Below, piece by piece: positions 8,556 through 18,325 of a DNA stretch of 64,000 nt; within the stretch, counting starts at the first letter, position 1; each line of letters opens with the position of its first letter. This stretch comes from Vibrio sp. D404a (GTDB lineage Bacteria > Pseudomonadota > Gammaproteobacteria > Enterobacterales > Vibrionaceae), in contig NZ_JAHGAJ010000019.1 of assembly GCF_030248535.1 (NCBI RefSeq), forward strand, positions 248,001 to 312,000, written 5' to 3'. The notes beneath the pieces are model-generated. The model was not told the origin of the DNA. It saw nothing but the letters and a program-made list of their open reading frames with translations, and made no database searches. The position numbers and the translations under genes are program-made.

Positions 8556-10235
8556 CTACTCAACATCTATTTGCGGCTCTCTTAACTGGATCTGAAACTT
8601 CGCTTTTAGGAAATACTTCGGATCCGCTTCCACTCTCTTCAACCATTTATCTGCTAGCTCTTGGCTACCTAGTATTTCATTGGCATTTAATGTCTCTTTT
8701 AACATCAACTCAGCCGCCGTTTCCTCTTCAGCCCCATCACCCGTTCTCGGTTTATCTTCGTCCAGCTCAAACGACTCTTCTGGGCCATCTGTTGTTCCAG
8801 ATTGGCTTTCACTCATGCGATTCACTTCTTCTACAATGCCATTAAACACGGCAAGGTTGTGTTCGACTTGAGCCGCTAACTCAGCGTCTAGGTCTGGCTT
8901 CTCTAACAAGGCTTTGAGCAAATCTCTCGCCGCAAGGTATTCTCTTTGACGAGCAAGAGCCGTGGCTGAATAGTACACACCCAGATCCGTTTTGGTTTGT
9001 AAGAATGCGCTATGAGCGAGCTTGAATTCGCGCGCGTAATAGTAAGCCACACCTTTGCGCAGTGGATCTTGAAAGTGTTTCGCTGCCTCAAGGTACTCTT
9101 GTTGATTGAGTAGCCTTTGACCTTGTTGATCGGGCGTTAGCCACAAGTCCCACCACCATTGGGAAGCCTTATCCCAAACGGTAACTTCCTGCACTTCCAC
9201 CGGTTTCTCAGCGGTTAGCTTAACGGGCTCTGCCAAGGTTGGCTGCGAGTACAATGACCCAGTGACCAAGACACAGACCACACACCACTGCACTAGCCAA
9301 CCTTTGCGGAACCACAGCAGCATGATTAAAGCGATTGGAAACAGTAATCCATAGCCCATATCCTTCCATGGCATGACAGACTCACCATTAAGCTGCATGT
9401 TTCTTTCAACAGCGCGATTTAAGGCTAGAATATCGGCATCATCCACCGTGACTTCAATAACACGTCCATTGGTCGCACTCGCCAGATCGTTCAGTGCGGC
9501 AAGATCGACGGGATTATCACTAACGATGTTGCGATTACCTGCTGCAAGAATTAAAAGTTGATAAGGTTTATCCTCAAAAAACGTTTCATACGCTTTTATT
9601 GTTGCTGGGTTAACACCATCTGTTACGAGCAAGACTGTCGAGCCCGGCTCCCCCCCTAATTGTTGGTCGATAAGCGGTAGCGCTGTCTCAGCTATTTTAC
9701 CTTCAACCGGCATGATCTCGGGGGTAATCGCTGCCAAGAAAGGTTCGAACACTTTGCTGTCTTGCGTAACAGGCATTGCAACGTGAGCGCTACCGGAGTA
9801 GACAACTAACCCTGTATTACCACCATTTCTCGCAGCCAGTAAATCGCGAATCTTTTGCTTGGAGCGCTCCAATCGACTCGGTGGAAGATCTTTGAGCAAC
9901 ATGGTTTCACTGTTGTCCAGCACCACCAACATAGAGGCTTTATCTTCACCAAAAGGCGAAGCCTCCCTTTGCCATGTTGGACCTGCACAAATCAATATCG
10001 CAATCGCGACAATCACCATCAGTAGTTTCAAGGGTAACTGTTTACGCCAGCCACGCTCCCCAATGGTTAGTGCCTTGCGTAGGTGCTCAGGTAATACGTC
10101 TTTCCAACTCGGTTTTGTCTCTTCGCGCCAACGCAACCAGAGTAAGAAGAACATCGGGATGAACGCGAGTAGCCACAGCGGGCGAATAAAATGAAACTGA
10201 GTAAAGACCTGCTCCAAGACCAGAGAATCAAACAT
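8556..10235 (-). CDS. VWA and TPR membrane protein (BatB/BatC fusion type)
   Basis: A 559-residue inner-membrane protein. Two N-terminal hydrophobic helices are followed by a von Willebrand A domain with a MIDAS variant (VVLDNSETM, Asp-x-Ser-x-Thr) near residue 100. A hydrophobic pair lies near residue 290-335, then TPR-like helices (residues about 370-450: LLNQQEYLEAAKHFQDP, REYLAARDLLKAL) and an acidic Ser/Glu-rich tail. BatB supplies the VWA part and BatC the TPR part in other bacteria; here both are in one chain. It overlaps the upstream VWA gene by 8 bp, indicating coupling. The likely role is part of a membrane complex serviced by the MoxR ATPase, by analogy. Confidence 0.8.
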   Translation of the reverse strand: MFDSLVLEQVFTQFHFIRPLWLLAFIPMFFLLWLRWREETKPSWKDVLPEHLRKALTIGERGWRKQLPLKLLMVIVAIAILICAGPTWQREASPFGEDKASMLVVLDNSETMLLKDLPPSRLERSKQKIRDLLAARNGGNTGLVVYSGSAHVAMPVTQDSKVFEPFLAAITPEIMPVEGKIAETALPLIDQQLGGEPGSTVLLVTDGVNPATIKAYETFFEDKPYQLLILAAGNRNIVSDNPVDLAALNDLASATNGRVIEVTVDDADILALNRAVERNMQLNGESVMPWKDMGYGLLFPIALIMLLWFRKGWLVQWCVVCVLVTGSLYSQPTLAEPVKLTAEKPVEVQEVTVWDKASQWWWDLWLTPDQQGQRLLNQQEYLEAAKHFQDPLRKGVAYYYAREFKLAHSAFLQTKTDLGVYYSATALARQREYLAARDLLKALLEKPDLDAELAAQVEHNLAVFNGIVEEVNRMSESQSGTTDGPEESFELDEDKPRTGDGAEEETAAELMLKETLNANEILGSQELADKWLKRVEADPKYFLKAKFQIQLREPQIDVE

Positions 10236-11325
10236 TATGTTCTCCTTGTTTCGAAGGTTGAGTCGAAGCCTTTGGCTGCTTCACTCTTCTTAATAGGTTT
10301 CTGCGACGTATGGTTGCCGCACTAAAGGCCGTGAGATACATAACAACAACGATCGCCATTAGATAGTGGTGAATGGTTTGCTTAGGACGGTAGGTTGTAC
10401 TCTCATAAAGCTGAGGCTCGAGTTCACCAATTTCCACGTAGGCTCCTTGCAACTCGTCTCGATTCAGTGCCTCAAACGCGCTTCCTCCTGACTCTTCGGC
10501 TATGCGACGAATGGTTTCCATATCCAGTGCCAGCTCGCCAACAGTTTGAGGATCGCCCATCGCAATCACATGGATACGTACACCTTTAGCCTTCGCCACT
10601 TTGGCAGCATCAATCGGCTCTACAAAACTTCCAGTGTCGTTGCCGTCTGTCAGCACGATCACTACTTTTTCTCGTTCTTGCTCAGGCGCTTGATCGCTCA
10701 AAGCATCACGTTGATTGTGGCTCTGCTCGAAAACCTTAATTGCAAGGCCAATCGCATCGCCTAAATGGGTGCTTTGCCCCGCCATAGCAACATCCGTCTG
10801 GTTCAATAGTTCTAGCCACACACTTTGGTCTGCGGTAAATGGCGTTTGAACGAACGCAGCATCACCAAATAGGATCAATCCTAGGCGGTCGCCTTCTCGC
10901 GTTTTCGCAAAATCAGATAGCACCTCTTTGGTTGCATCAAGACGCGAGATTCTCTCTCCGGCTTTCGAGGTAAAATCCTCTTCAGCCATAGAGCCAGACA
11001 AGTCGACAACCACCATAACGTCACGACCGAACTGCTCGCGAGTTTGCGGCTCTCCAAGAATGGTCGGTTTCGCCAACGCGCACACAACTAAGATCCAAGT
11101 AACAATGAGAGTCACGCGCTGCCACCAGCTTGGTGTAAGTTGGCTTGCGCCTTCTGAAGGTGTCTCACCAATCGCATCAACAAGATCGCGAAAGAACGGC
11201 ACCTTAATCGCCATCTGCTTGGTTCGGTAAGCGGGAACCGCAAAATAGACCAGAAATGGCAGAGGCAGAATCATCAACCACAGAGGATGTTCAAATTCAA
11301 AGCTTGGCGAAATTAAATCAAGCAC
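10228..11325 (-). CDS. VWA-domain membrane protein (BatA type)
   Basis: A 365-residue protein with an N-terminal membrane helix pair, a VWA domain carrying the classical MIDAS motif DLSGSM (near residue 109) and a C-terminal helix (HYLMAIVVVMYLTAFSA). It includes the PFTADQSVW and VVIVLTDGNDTGS segments typical of BatA proteins. It overlaps the DUF4381 gene and the VWA-TPR gene by 8 bp each. In other systems such proteins cooperate with MoxR AAA+ ATPases to remodel membrane or metal-containing targets; the target here is not known. Confidence 0.85.
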   Translation of the reverse strand: MLDLISPSFEFEHPLWLMILPLPFLVYFAVPAYRTKQMAIKVPFFRDLVDAIGETPSEGASQLTPSWWQRVTLIVTWILVVCALAKPTILGEPQTREQFGRDVMVVVDLSGSMAEEDFTSKAGERISRLDATKEVLSDFAKTREGDRLGLILFGDAAFVQTPFTADQSVWLELLNQTDVAMAGQSTHLGDAIGLAIKVFEQSHNQRDALSDQAPEQEREKVVIVLTDGNDTGSFVEPIDAAKVAKAKGVRIHVIAMGDPQTVGELALDMETIRRIAEESGGSAFEALNRDELQGAYVEIGELEPQLYESTTYRPKQTIHHYLMAIVVVMYLTAFSAATIRRRNLLRRVKQPKASTQPSKQGEHNV

Positions 11326-11842
11326 GAGACGTCTCCTGCGATTGAATCGAGACTCGGTTTTGGTGTTGCTTCATCCAATGAGTCGCTTTAGTGATGATCT
11401 CTTTGCGCTGTTCAAACGTCATATAAGTACTGGGATTGGTTAGGCTCTCTACCCAAATTTTTGATGCTGCATCCTTGAAGATTGCCGGCGCTTTCTCGGG
11501 CAAGTAGTCATCAAGCAGAGTTAAAGCGCTCTCACCATAAATGCTCGCATTACGTGAATCTAGGTAACGAAGCACGGTTTTCAGCACCTCAAAAACGCGT
11601 TTCCCAGACGTTTTATCAGCAGGATCAAGCTGAAGTAGAGCGTCTAGCGCTTCTTGGCGGTAACGGTTATTCCAACGATAGACGGCATAACGATATGCCG
11701 CATAGACCAAACCGATCACTAGAGCGATACCTAAGATTTTCCAACCCAACGTTTGAGGTAACCAGCTAACGCTTTCCGGCACCACGACATCTTGAATATC
11801 ACGTAATATGTAGGTGCTTGGCGGGGTATGTTCAACAGACAT
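11318..11842 (-). CDS. DUF4381-like single-helix membrane protein
   Basis: A 174-residue protein with a short N-terminal periplasmic segment rich in Pro, one transmembrane helix (about residues 31-50, LGWKILGIALVIGLVYAAYRY) and a basic helical cytoplasmic domain. This size, topology and place between DUF58 and VWA genes fit the DUF4381 family that accompanies MoxR/VWA operons. Start and stop overlap both neighbours (one base with DUF58, 8 bp with the VWA gene), so it is made in fixed ratio with them. No catalytic motif is seen; a scaffold role is inferred. Confidence 0.7.
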   Translation of the reverse strand: MSVEHTPPSTYILRDIQDVVVPESVSWLPQTLGWKILGIALVIGLVYAAYRYAVYRWNNRYRQEALDALLQLDPADKTSGKRVFEVLKTVLRYLDSRNASIYGESALTLLDDYLPEKAPAIFKDAASKIWVESLTNPSTYMTFEQRKEIITKATHWMKQHQNRVSIQSQETSRA

Positions 11843-12804
11843 TAGCGCCCTCCAACCAGTTTTTGAAATTGAGAGACGTGTTGCCCTGATGTATCGACTT
11901 CAATGTAAGGCAGATGTTTGATTGCCATCAGCTTGGCAAGAGACTGCTTTTGTAAGGCTGCTTTTTGCGACAAACTTTCGCTCGCAGCGGTCACCTTGCT
12001 TTGGCTGTCCAAGTTCAGCTGGAATCGGCCATCGCCCACTACCCACTTAGCCGCCGCTAGGTTCTGTGGCAACGCTTGCTCTAAAGGATCGCTGACCATA
12101 ATGGCCAAGACATCGTTGTGTTGCTGAAGTTGCTGTAAACGGTCGAGGTGTTTCTCTTCGCAATCTCGCCAATCACTGATAAAAATCAGCGTTGATTGCT
12201 TAAGCCCCATACGATTAATTCGTTCAATCCAACGGCTAAATGTCACTTCGCTACTATCATGAACTGCAACATCAAGGCTTTGGTTAGCTTTAACTAGATT
12301 CTTAAGCTGCGAAAGAAGGTCATTTTGAGAACGCTGCGCCTTGCTGTGAAATAGAGCTTGGTGAGAAGCGATCAGATAACCAACACGATCGCCATCTTTC
12401 AGTACACGCCATCCACATATTGCCGCCAATTCCGCAGCAACCACCGATTTCATGACCGATTGAGAGGCGAAGAACATAGAGCTTCGTTGGTCGACACAGA
12501 TCATCACATTGCGGTCTTTCTCTTCCGTGTAACTGCGAACATGAGGCTTGCCTGTTCGCATCGTCACTTTCCAATCGAGATTTCGAATGTCGTCGCCCAG
12601 TTGATAGTGCCTTAGCTCTTCAAAATTCAGCCCGCGTCCACGAAACAGGGAGTTATGACGGCCAGACAGCACACTGCCTGCCTTCAAATGAGGGAGTAAA
12701 GTGAACGACTCTGCTTGAGCTTGCAGTCGAACCAGCTTGGCATAATCGCAATACAGCCGAGGATCTAACCCTTGTGACTGTGGCGCTTGAGTTGGCTTAG
12801 CCAT
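11842..12804 (-). CDS. DUF58 protein of the MoxR operon
   Basis: A 320-residue protein with the DUF58 core: SLFRGRGLNFEELRHYQLGDDIRNLDW and RTGKPHVRSYTEEKDRN are nearly signature-perfect (residues about 50-95). A VWA-like strand follows (MICVDQRSSM), where the MIDAS Asp-x-Ser is changed to Asp-Gln-Arg-Ser. DUF58 proteins are the regular partners of MoxR ATPases. The gene follows moxR by 12 bp and shares one base with the next gene. Confidence 0.85.
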   Translation of the reverse strand: MAKPTQAPQSQGLDPRLYCDYAKLVRLQAQAESFTLLPHLKAGSVLSGRHNSLFRGRGLNFEELRHYQLGDDIRNLDWKVTMRTGKPHVRSYTEEKDRNVMICVDQRSSMFFASQSVMKSVVAAELAAICGWRVLKDGDRVGYLIASHQALFHSKAQRSQNDLLSQLKNLVKANQSLDVAVHDSSEVTFSRWIERINRMGLKQSTLIFISDWRDCEEKHLDRLQQLQQHNDVLAIMVSDPLEQALPQNLAAAKWVVGDGRFQLNLDSQSKVTAASESLSQKAALQKQSLAKLMAIKHLPYIEVDTSGQHVSQFQKLVGGR

Positions 12805-12816
12805 AACGCCTCCCGA

Positions 12817-13800
12817 TTAACCAATCTCTACCGCATCAAGCAGCTCTTCCACCACACGTTGGTGGTCAACGCCATCCGCCAACGCATCATAAGAGAGAGA
12901 AAAACGGTGCCCTAACACAGTAGGAACCATAGCGCGAACATCATCGATTGTGACGTGGTCACGTCCTTGAAGCCATGCATAGGCTCTGGCGCATTTATCA
13001 AGCGCAATAGAAGCACGCGGACTTGCACCAATTTCTAGCCATTTAGGTAAATTCGATTCACTGTAACGCTCTGGTTTTCGCGTCGCCATAACCAGTGCCA
13101 CAATGTAATCTTCAACCAATTCAGACACGGTAATGTCAGGCAGTTGGCGTCGTGCTTCAATGACCAGCGCTGGCTCAATATGTTCAGGGGTAATCAACTC
13201 GGAGCTGGTTTCGCTGCCAAGCTCTTCACTGCGTACCAAACGAATAATGTCACGCTCAGCGGCATCTTCTGGGTAATCAACCGTGACCTTCATGATGAAA
13301 CGGTCCATTTGCGCTTCTGGCAATGGATAGGTGCCCTCTTGCTCGACAGGGTTCTGAGTTGCAAGCACCATAAAGAGTTCAGGTAAGACGTGTGTTTGAC
13401 CGCCCACCGTAATGGTGCCTTCTGCCATCGCTTCGAGTAGCGCCGCCTGTACTTTTGCTGGCGCACGGTTGACCTCATCGGCTAAGACAATGCTGTTGAA
13501 GATTGGACCGGCTTGAAAGTGCAGCTGAGGTTTGCCATCCACTTCTTGATAGACTTCAGTACCCGTCACATCAGATGGGAGAAGATCGGGAGTGAACTGA
13601 ATACGACCAAAGCTGGCGTTGAGTAGATTCGAGAGAGACTTAACAGAGCGGGTTTTCGCCGTGCCCGGTAGACCTTCTAACAGGACATGGCCATTGGTTA
13701 ATAAACCAATCACCAAGGCTCTGACTACGTGACTTTGCCCAATAACACTTTTCTCAGTTTGTTCTATGAGTCGATTTATCGCTTGCTGTGCGTGGTTCAT
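12817..13800 (-). CDS. MoxR-family AAA+ ATPase
   Basis: A 327-residue cytoplasmic AAA+ ATPase. The motifs are a Walker A GLPGTAKT (near residue 40), Walker B IVLADEVNRA, sensor 1 ATQNPVEQEGTYPLPEAQMDRF and a C-terminal lid with SPRASIAL. All are intact and the length is normal for MoxR. It leads the six-gene operon running to 7214. MoxR proteins act as chaperone-like ATPases on VWA-associated targets, sometimes in cofactor insertion; the target here may be an envelope enzyme, but the sequence does not tell. The upstream spacer carries an ATAAC-N5-GTTAT dyad. Confidence 0.92.
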   Translation of the reverse strand: MNHAQQAINRLIEQTEKSVIGQSHVVRALVIGLLTNGHVLLEGLPGTAKTRSVKSLSNLLNASFGRIQFTPDLLPSDVTGTEVYQEVDGKPQLHFQAGPIFNSIVLADEVNRAPAKVQAALLEAMAEGTITVGGQTHVLPELFMVLATQNPVEQEGTYPLPEAQMDRFIMKVTVDYPEDAAERDIIRLVRSEELGSETSSELITPEHIEPALVIEARRQLPDITVSELVEDYIVALVMATRKPERYSESNLPKWLEIGASPRASIALDKCARAYAWLQGRDHVTIDDVRAMVPTVLGHRFSLSYDALADGVDHQRVVEELLDAVEIG

Positions 13801-13850
13801 AGGTCATCCTTATCAATTCGATATGCTGTGTACATCCTACTCACAAGCGC

Positions 13851-13867
13851 TATAACTAATGGTTATA
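13851..13867. promoter_or_regulatory. Candidate LysR-type operator upstream of the MoxR operon
   Basis: A perfect dyad TATAAC-TAATG-GTTATA lies 50 bp upstream of the moxR start. The ATAAC-N5-GTTAT core has the T-N11-A geometry of LysR-type sites and recurs upstream of the sulfatase at 18326. Binding by the LysR protein at 6204-7109 is inferred. Confidence 0.5.
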
Positions 13868-13965
13868 AAGACCATAATTCGCTAAGAAATCGCGACTGGG
13901 TTTTGACGTAATAAATCACTTGTTGCCAGTCGCTTACTCTGTTTTCGTGCTCTCTCTTGGCTGCC

Positions 13966-16284
13966 TTACCTCACCATCTGTTTCAATTGGTTTACCGCAT
14001 CTGGCGGCGCGATTTTTTCTAGCTGCTGAATACAGGTGTTAAACGCTGGCTTAACGCCCGATTGCATGGAGTTTCGAGCCAGAACTTCGCATTGTGCATA
14101 GAGGTGTTGTGGGTTACGACTTGCAGCATATGCGCGCTGCAATGCTTGACCACTGGCAAGTACATCGACTTGCTCTAATGATAGACCATACACATACCAG
14201 TACTGTGGATTGGTGTCCGCCATTTCCGCAGCTTGCTTGAGGTACGCTCTCGCCTGTACATAATCCTTTCCTCTTAGTGCTGCTAGTCCCGCGCTATAAG
14301 GCAATACGCTTGATTTTGGCTGCGCTTCAATACCTTGCTTTAGCGTCGCCATCGCTTTGGTTTCGTCCCCCATTGCACGGTACAGATCCGCCAAGTTGGC
14401 GTAGCTATTCTCAAAGTATGGTTCAATCTTTATCGCGCCTTGATAGTAGCTAATCGCTCTATTGTGCTGCCCAAGATCTCGATACACGTTACCCAAGTTA
14501 GTTCGTCCAAACCCTCTGTCCGCATTGAACTCTTGTATTTCGATATATTCAGCCAAGGCTGGTTTAATCAGGTCTTTCTGCAGCGGGTTCATTTCTCTCC
14601 AATAACGAACCAAGGCACCTGCCGCTTCAGTACGTACCGAGAGTACTGAATCCTTTAGCAGCGGTTCTAATATTTGCCAACGGTCACTGAATTCATAACC
14701 TGACGAACCCGCAACCGCACCCAGACGTATCATCTCGTTGTCATGCTTCACCGCCCTCGCTAATGAGATAAGCGTGTTTTGACCCGTGTTACCGGCCATA
14801 CGCTCAAGGCTCGAAGCTCGAATAATGTTACTTAAGCTAGAGTCTTGCGCTGAATACGCCAGAGCATCTACAGCGCCTCGGTGCCCGATCGCATCAGCAT
14901 AAAACGCCACGGCAAAGTGTTGTTGATTTCGGTATTTAGAGTCTGGGAACCACTTAGCGATTTGGCCATCTGCCCATTGATCTGTTTTGTCTTCGTGACA
15001 GCTTGTACACACGTTCGGTGTATCAATGTGCTGACTGATGTCAGGGCGCGGTACATGCCAACTGTGGTCGCGTCGTGGGTCAACCTGCATATACGTCGTC
15101 TCTGGCATATGACAGGTTGTACATTGCGATGCTTTTGTGCCAGCTTGGTGGAAAGTGTGTTTTTCGGGTGTGTATTCAGAGGCAATATGACACTGGCTAC
15201 AGACTGCTTCTTCGGCTATTTTCAGTTCGGCGGTATGAGGATCATGACAATTGGTACAAGTCACTCCTTTCTCAGCCATTGCGGATTGTAAGAACGAGCC
15301 GTAAACATAATCTTCATCATAAATCTGACCGTCGTGATAATAGAGCTCTGGAGAGATCAAACTTAGTCGATACTTGTCAAAGAAAGAGCCCTTTACGTGA
15401 TCGCCCGTTTCATTCAGTTGCGTTCGGCGGCTATGACACTGCGCGCAAGTCTGCACTTGATTGGTATGGATAATGTCTTTCGGTTGAAGTGTGGTATTCC
15501 CCTCTTGATAAACCCACTCTTTAACCGCTTGCGATAGGTCTCGATCAAACCCGTAATGACTAGCGGCATCAAAAGGAGCGCCTATTGATTGCTCGTCCCC
15601 AATCTCTGATTTATTCGCCATGTCGATATGGTCACTAGCAGGCCCATGACAAGCCTCACATCCGACATTGATTTCTGACCAAGTAGTTTGGTAACGATTC
15701 TGCTCTGCGTCGTAGTTTTTCTGCAGGTTGGTTGAATGGCAATCGGCACACATGAAGTTCCAGTTCTGACCGCTGTTGGTCCAGTAAAACTCATCGGTGT
15801 TTGTGGTATCGGGATAGAGGTGGAACCAGCGTTGGCCGCCCTCTTCTTTGGTGCGAGAATCCCAAGCGAATGGAATCAGCTGAACTCGTCCATCGTCAAA
15901 CTCCACCATGTACTGTTGAAGTGGCTCGAAAGCAAAGGTGTAGCTGATTTTATAATCATGAAACTGACCATCAGGCCCTTCTATATGGACCCAATACTCT
16001 GCGCCTTTACGAAAAAAGCGATTCTGTTTTCCTTTGTGATCCACACTGACGTCATCAAAATCACCCAAGACCGACTCTTGATCAGCGTGCTTCATCGCCA
16101 TATCGTGGTGTGAACCTTGCCAAGCTTCAACTTGATCGGCATGGCAATCAATACAAGCTTCAGAACCAACATAGTTCGCAGGTTGTGCGGATACATAACT
16201 ACTCAAACTCAGCAATAACCCAATGGTGACAGCCCGACAAGCGCGTTTTACGCCACTGACCATTGATACCAACATCGCAGACAT
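13966..16284 (-). CDS. Octaheme c-type cytochrome with HEAT-like and TPR repeats
   Basis: A 772-residue exported protein with a signal peptide (about residues 1-34). Eight CxxCH haem motifs lie in the first 440 residues: CIDCH, CADCH, CEACH, CAQCH, CTNCH, CSQCH, CTTCH and CTSCH. Several extra His residues could be distal ligands. After residue 450 come HEAT-like helices (LSNIIRASSLERMAG, IRLGAVAGSSGYEF), then about four TPRs (NLGNVYRDLGQHNRAISYYQGAIKIEP and successors). This haem-plus-TPR plan belongs to multihaem cytochromes thought to pass electrons in the periplasm; partner and substrate are unknown. The start has AAGGA five bases upstream. It sits between the sulfatase genes and the MoxR operon and faces the same way as that operon, with 165 bp between. 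Confidence 0.85.
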   Translation of the reverse strand: MSAMLVSMVSGVKRACRAVTIGLLLSLSSYVSAQPANYVGSEACIDCHADQVEAWQGSHHDMAMKHADQESVLGDFDDVSVDHKGKQNRFFRKGAEYWVHIEGPDGQFHDYKISYTFAFEPLQQYMVEFDDGRVQLIPFAWDSRTKEEGGQRWFHLYPDTTNTDEFYWTNSGQNWNFMCADCHSTNLQKNYDAEQNRYQTTWSEINVGCEACHGPASDHIDMANKSEIGDEQSIGAPFDAASHYGFDRDLSQAVKEWVYQEGNTTLQPKDIIHTNQVQTCAQCHSRRTQLNETGDHVKGSFFDKYRLSLISPELYYHDGQIYDEDYVYGSFLQSAMAEKGVTCTNCHDPHTAELKIAEEAVCSQCHIASEYTPEKHTFHQAGTKASQCTTCHMPETTYMQVDPRRDHSWHVPRPDISQHIDTPNVCTSCHEDKTDQWADGQIAKWFPDSKYRNQQHFAVAFYADAIGHRGAVDALAYSAQDSSLSNIIRASSLERMAGNTGQNTLISLARAVKHDNEMIRLGAVAGSSGYEFSDRWQILEPLLKDSVLSVRTEAAGALVRYWREMNPLQKDLIKPALAEYIEIQEFNADRGFGRTNLGNVYRDLGQHNRAISYYQGAIKIEPYFENSYANLADLYRAMGDETKAMATLKQGIEAQPKSSVLPYSAGLAALRGKDYVQARAYLKQAAEMADTNPQYWYVYGLSLEQVDVLASGQALQRAYAASRNPQHLYAQCEVLARNSMQSGVKPAFNTCIQQLEKIAPPDAVNQLKQMVR

Positions 16285-16392
16285 AACATTCCTTGTTTAA
16301 TCTCGCCTATGTTTAATAAGGTAGTCGAAAAAATAACGTTAATACAATTATTTAGTTAGTTCCGCATGAAATATTGTGACTTATCTTGAACG

Positions 16393-16420
16393 AAAAAAAA
16401 GAGCCCCGAAGAGCTCTTTT
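16393..16420 (-). terminator. Terminator of the minus-strand sulfatase
   Basis: A stem of AAAAGAGC / GCTCTTTT with an 8-nt loop ends, on the minus strand, in a run of eight T. It lies directly past the stop of the sulfatase at 16438. Confidence 0.75.
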
Positions 16421-16437
16421 CTATACGCTGCACTCGC

Positions 16438-17982
16438 CTACTTATTATGGCTTTCCTGAAGTTTTTCCATTACCTGATCCAGACTGAAGCTAGCGGCTTT
16501 TTGTCGTGGTGGATACTCAGCAAAGGTTTCCAAGAACTGACCAACGTATGCCTGAGCTGGAACGAACATGTATGCGTGATCCAACAACCAATCATAATAG
16601 GTGTTCGAGGTGATGTCAGCGTTTTCATATGGGTCCATGCGGAGGTTGAACAACTTAGGTAGACGTAACGTCACAAAAGGTTCAGCCCAAATTTGCATGG
16701 TACCGGTAGCACGCTGCTCCATGAATACCGCTTTCCAGTTGTTGTAACGAAGTGCGGCTAGATCACCATCATCTGTGAAGTAGAAGACCTCTGCACGACG
16801 ACCTTTTTCTTCTTCACCCGTTAGATACGGCAGGAAGTTGTAACCATCAAGGTGAAGTTTGAATGTCTTGTCGCCAGCAGTATGACCTTTAAGAAGTTTC
16901 TCTTTGATCTGGTCATCACCAGCAGCCGCTAGGAAAGTAGGCATCCAGTCCATGTGGTGCATGATTTCGTTGGAAATGGTTCCCGGCTCAATCTTACCCG
17001 GCCAACGGACCATAGCTGGTACACGGTATGCACCCTCCCAGTTTGTGTTTTTCTCACCACGGAATGGCGTTGTACCCGCATCTGGCCATGAGTTCATGTG
17101 AGGGCCATTATCGGTCGAGTAGAACACAATGGTATTGTCTTTAATGCCTAGGTCATCCACTTGTTTGAGCAGTTGACCGACGTGTCTATCGTGCTCAACC
17201 ATGCCATCAGCGTAATTACTGATGCCGGTTACACCTTTACTATCTGGCTGCACGTGCGTTCTGAAGTGCATACGTGTCGCATTCCACCAAACGAAGAAAG
17301 GTTTGTCGGCTTTAACAGCACGATCCATAAAGTCGAGTGCCGCGTCTAACGTTTCTTCATCCACCGTTTCCATACGCTTACGCGTTAGAGGACCGGTATC
17401 TTCAATTTTGCCGTCAGCGAAGGATTTAATGACACCACGAGGGCCAAACTTCTTACGAAACTCTGGATCTTTTGGATAATCTTCATTTTCTGGCTCTTCT
17501 TCAGCATTTAGGTGGTAAAGGTTGCCAAAAAATTCGTCAAACCCGTGCGCTGTTGGAAGAAATTCGTCTTTGTCGCCAAGGTGGTTCTTACCAAACTGCC
17601 CCGTCATATAACCCATGGGCTTGAGCAGTTCTGCAATAGTCGCGTCTTCAGCCTGCAAACCGATGTCTGCCCCGGGCAAACCTACTTTACTCAAACCTGT
17701 TCGGAGAACACTTTGCCCCGTGATGAAAGTAGAACGCCCAGCGGTACAAGACTGCTCTGCGTAATAATCAGTAAACATCATGCCTTCTTTGGCGATACTG
17801 TCGATGTTAGGCGTTTGATAACCCATTAGACCAAAAGTGTAAGCACTAACATTGGATTGCCCTATGTCGTCCCCCCAAATAACTAAGATGTTGGGCTTTT
17901 CAGCCGCAATCGTCGATGTTGCAGCTAGCATCGCGGAACCCAATATTGCTAGCCGACGTTTGACACCATATCTCGCTGTCAT
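16438..17982 (-). CDS. Sulfatase (arylsulfatase type), exported
   Basis: A 514-residue type I sulfatase with a signal peptide (to about IAA). The metal-binding IWGDDIGQSN opens the mature chain. The active-site motif is CTAGR (Cys-x-Ala-x-Arg), where Cys would be turned into formylglycine by a maturase not encoded in this window. Further motifs are GKNHLGD, HGFDEFFGNLYHLNAEEEPE and YSTDNGPH (Asp/Asn metal ligands), and a GEKNTNWEGAYRVP lysine region. It is a clear paralogue of the divergent gene at 18326. The substrate, presumably a sulfated marine glycan or small sulfate ester, is not decided by the sequence. A strong terminator follows. Confidence 0.92.
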   Translation of the reverse strand: MTARYGVKRRLAILGSAMLAATSTIAAEKPNILVIWGDDIGQSNVSAYTFGLMGYQTPNIDSIAKEGMMFTDYYAEQSCTAGRSTFITGQSVLRTGLSKVGLPGADIGLQAEDATIAELLKPMGYMTGQFGKNHLGDKDEFLPTAHGFDEFFGNLYHLNAEEEPENEDYPKDPEFRKKFGPRGVIKSFADGKIEDTGPLTRKRMETVDEETLDAALDFMDRAVKADKPFFVWWNATRMHFRTHVQPDSKGVTGISNYADGMVEHDRHVGQLLKQVDDLGIKDNTIVFYSTDNGPHMNSWPDAGTTPFRGEKNTNWEGAYRVPAMVRWPGKIEPGTISNEIMHHMDWMPTFLAAAGDDQIKEKLLKGHTAGDKTFKLHLDGYNFLPYLTGEEEKGRRAEVFYFTDDGDLAALRYNNWKAVFMEQRATGTMQIWAEPFVTLRLPKLFNLRMDPYENADITSNTYYDWLLDHAYMFVPAQAYVGQFLETFAEYPPRQKAASFSLDQVMEKLQESHNK

Positions 17983-18325
17983 AGAAACCTCTTCTTTGGT
18001 TGTTTGCGTCCTGCCCTAAAACATATAGTTCAATATTTCAGCAATAGCGAGATTCGATAAACTATTAATTAAATTGTCATTTCCTTCTAATTTGACCATA
18101 AAAATAGATGGCTTTTTACGTGCTCGCCTTTGACTCGGATCACATTAAACATCTATCCCCTACAATCAGACCACCAGAAAAAATCATATAAAACAATGAT
18201 TTAATACCACCACATAACAAAAGGTTATAACCACTATAAAAGGACAGAACCGATTTTTGAGATTAATGTTCGCCCATCGATGTGTTGACTTAACGCATTA
18301 TTTTTAAAAGTAAATCGGAGTCCTT
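17983..18325. promoter_or_regulatory. Divergent regulatory region between two sulfatase genes
   Basis: This 343-bp AT-rich spacer drives both sulfatase genes. It holds ATAAC-N5-GTTAT at 18214-18228, overlapped by a perfect GGTTATAACC palindrome (18223-18232). A possible CRP site TTTGA-N6-TCACA lies at 18129-18144 (8 of 10 core bases). TTGACT at 18285 could be a -35 element, but I see no good -10 for it. GGAG precedes the ATG at 18326. Carbon control through CRP is inference. Confidence 0.5.
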
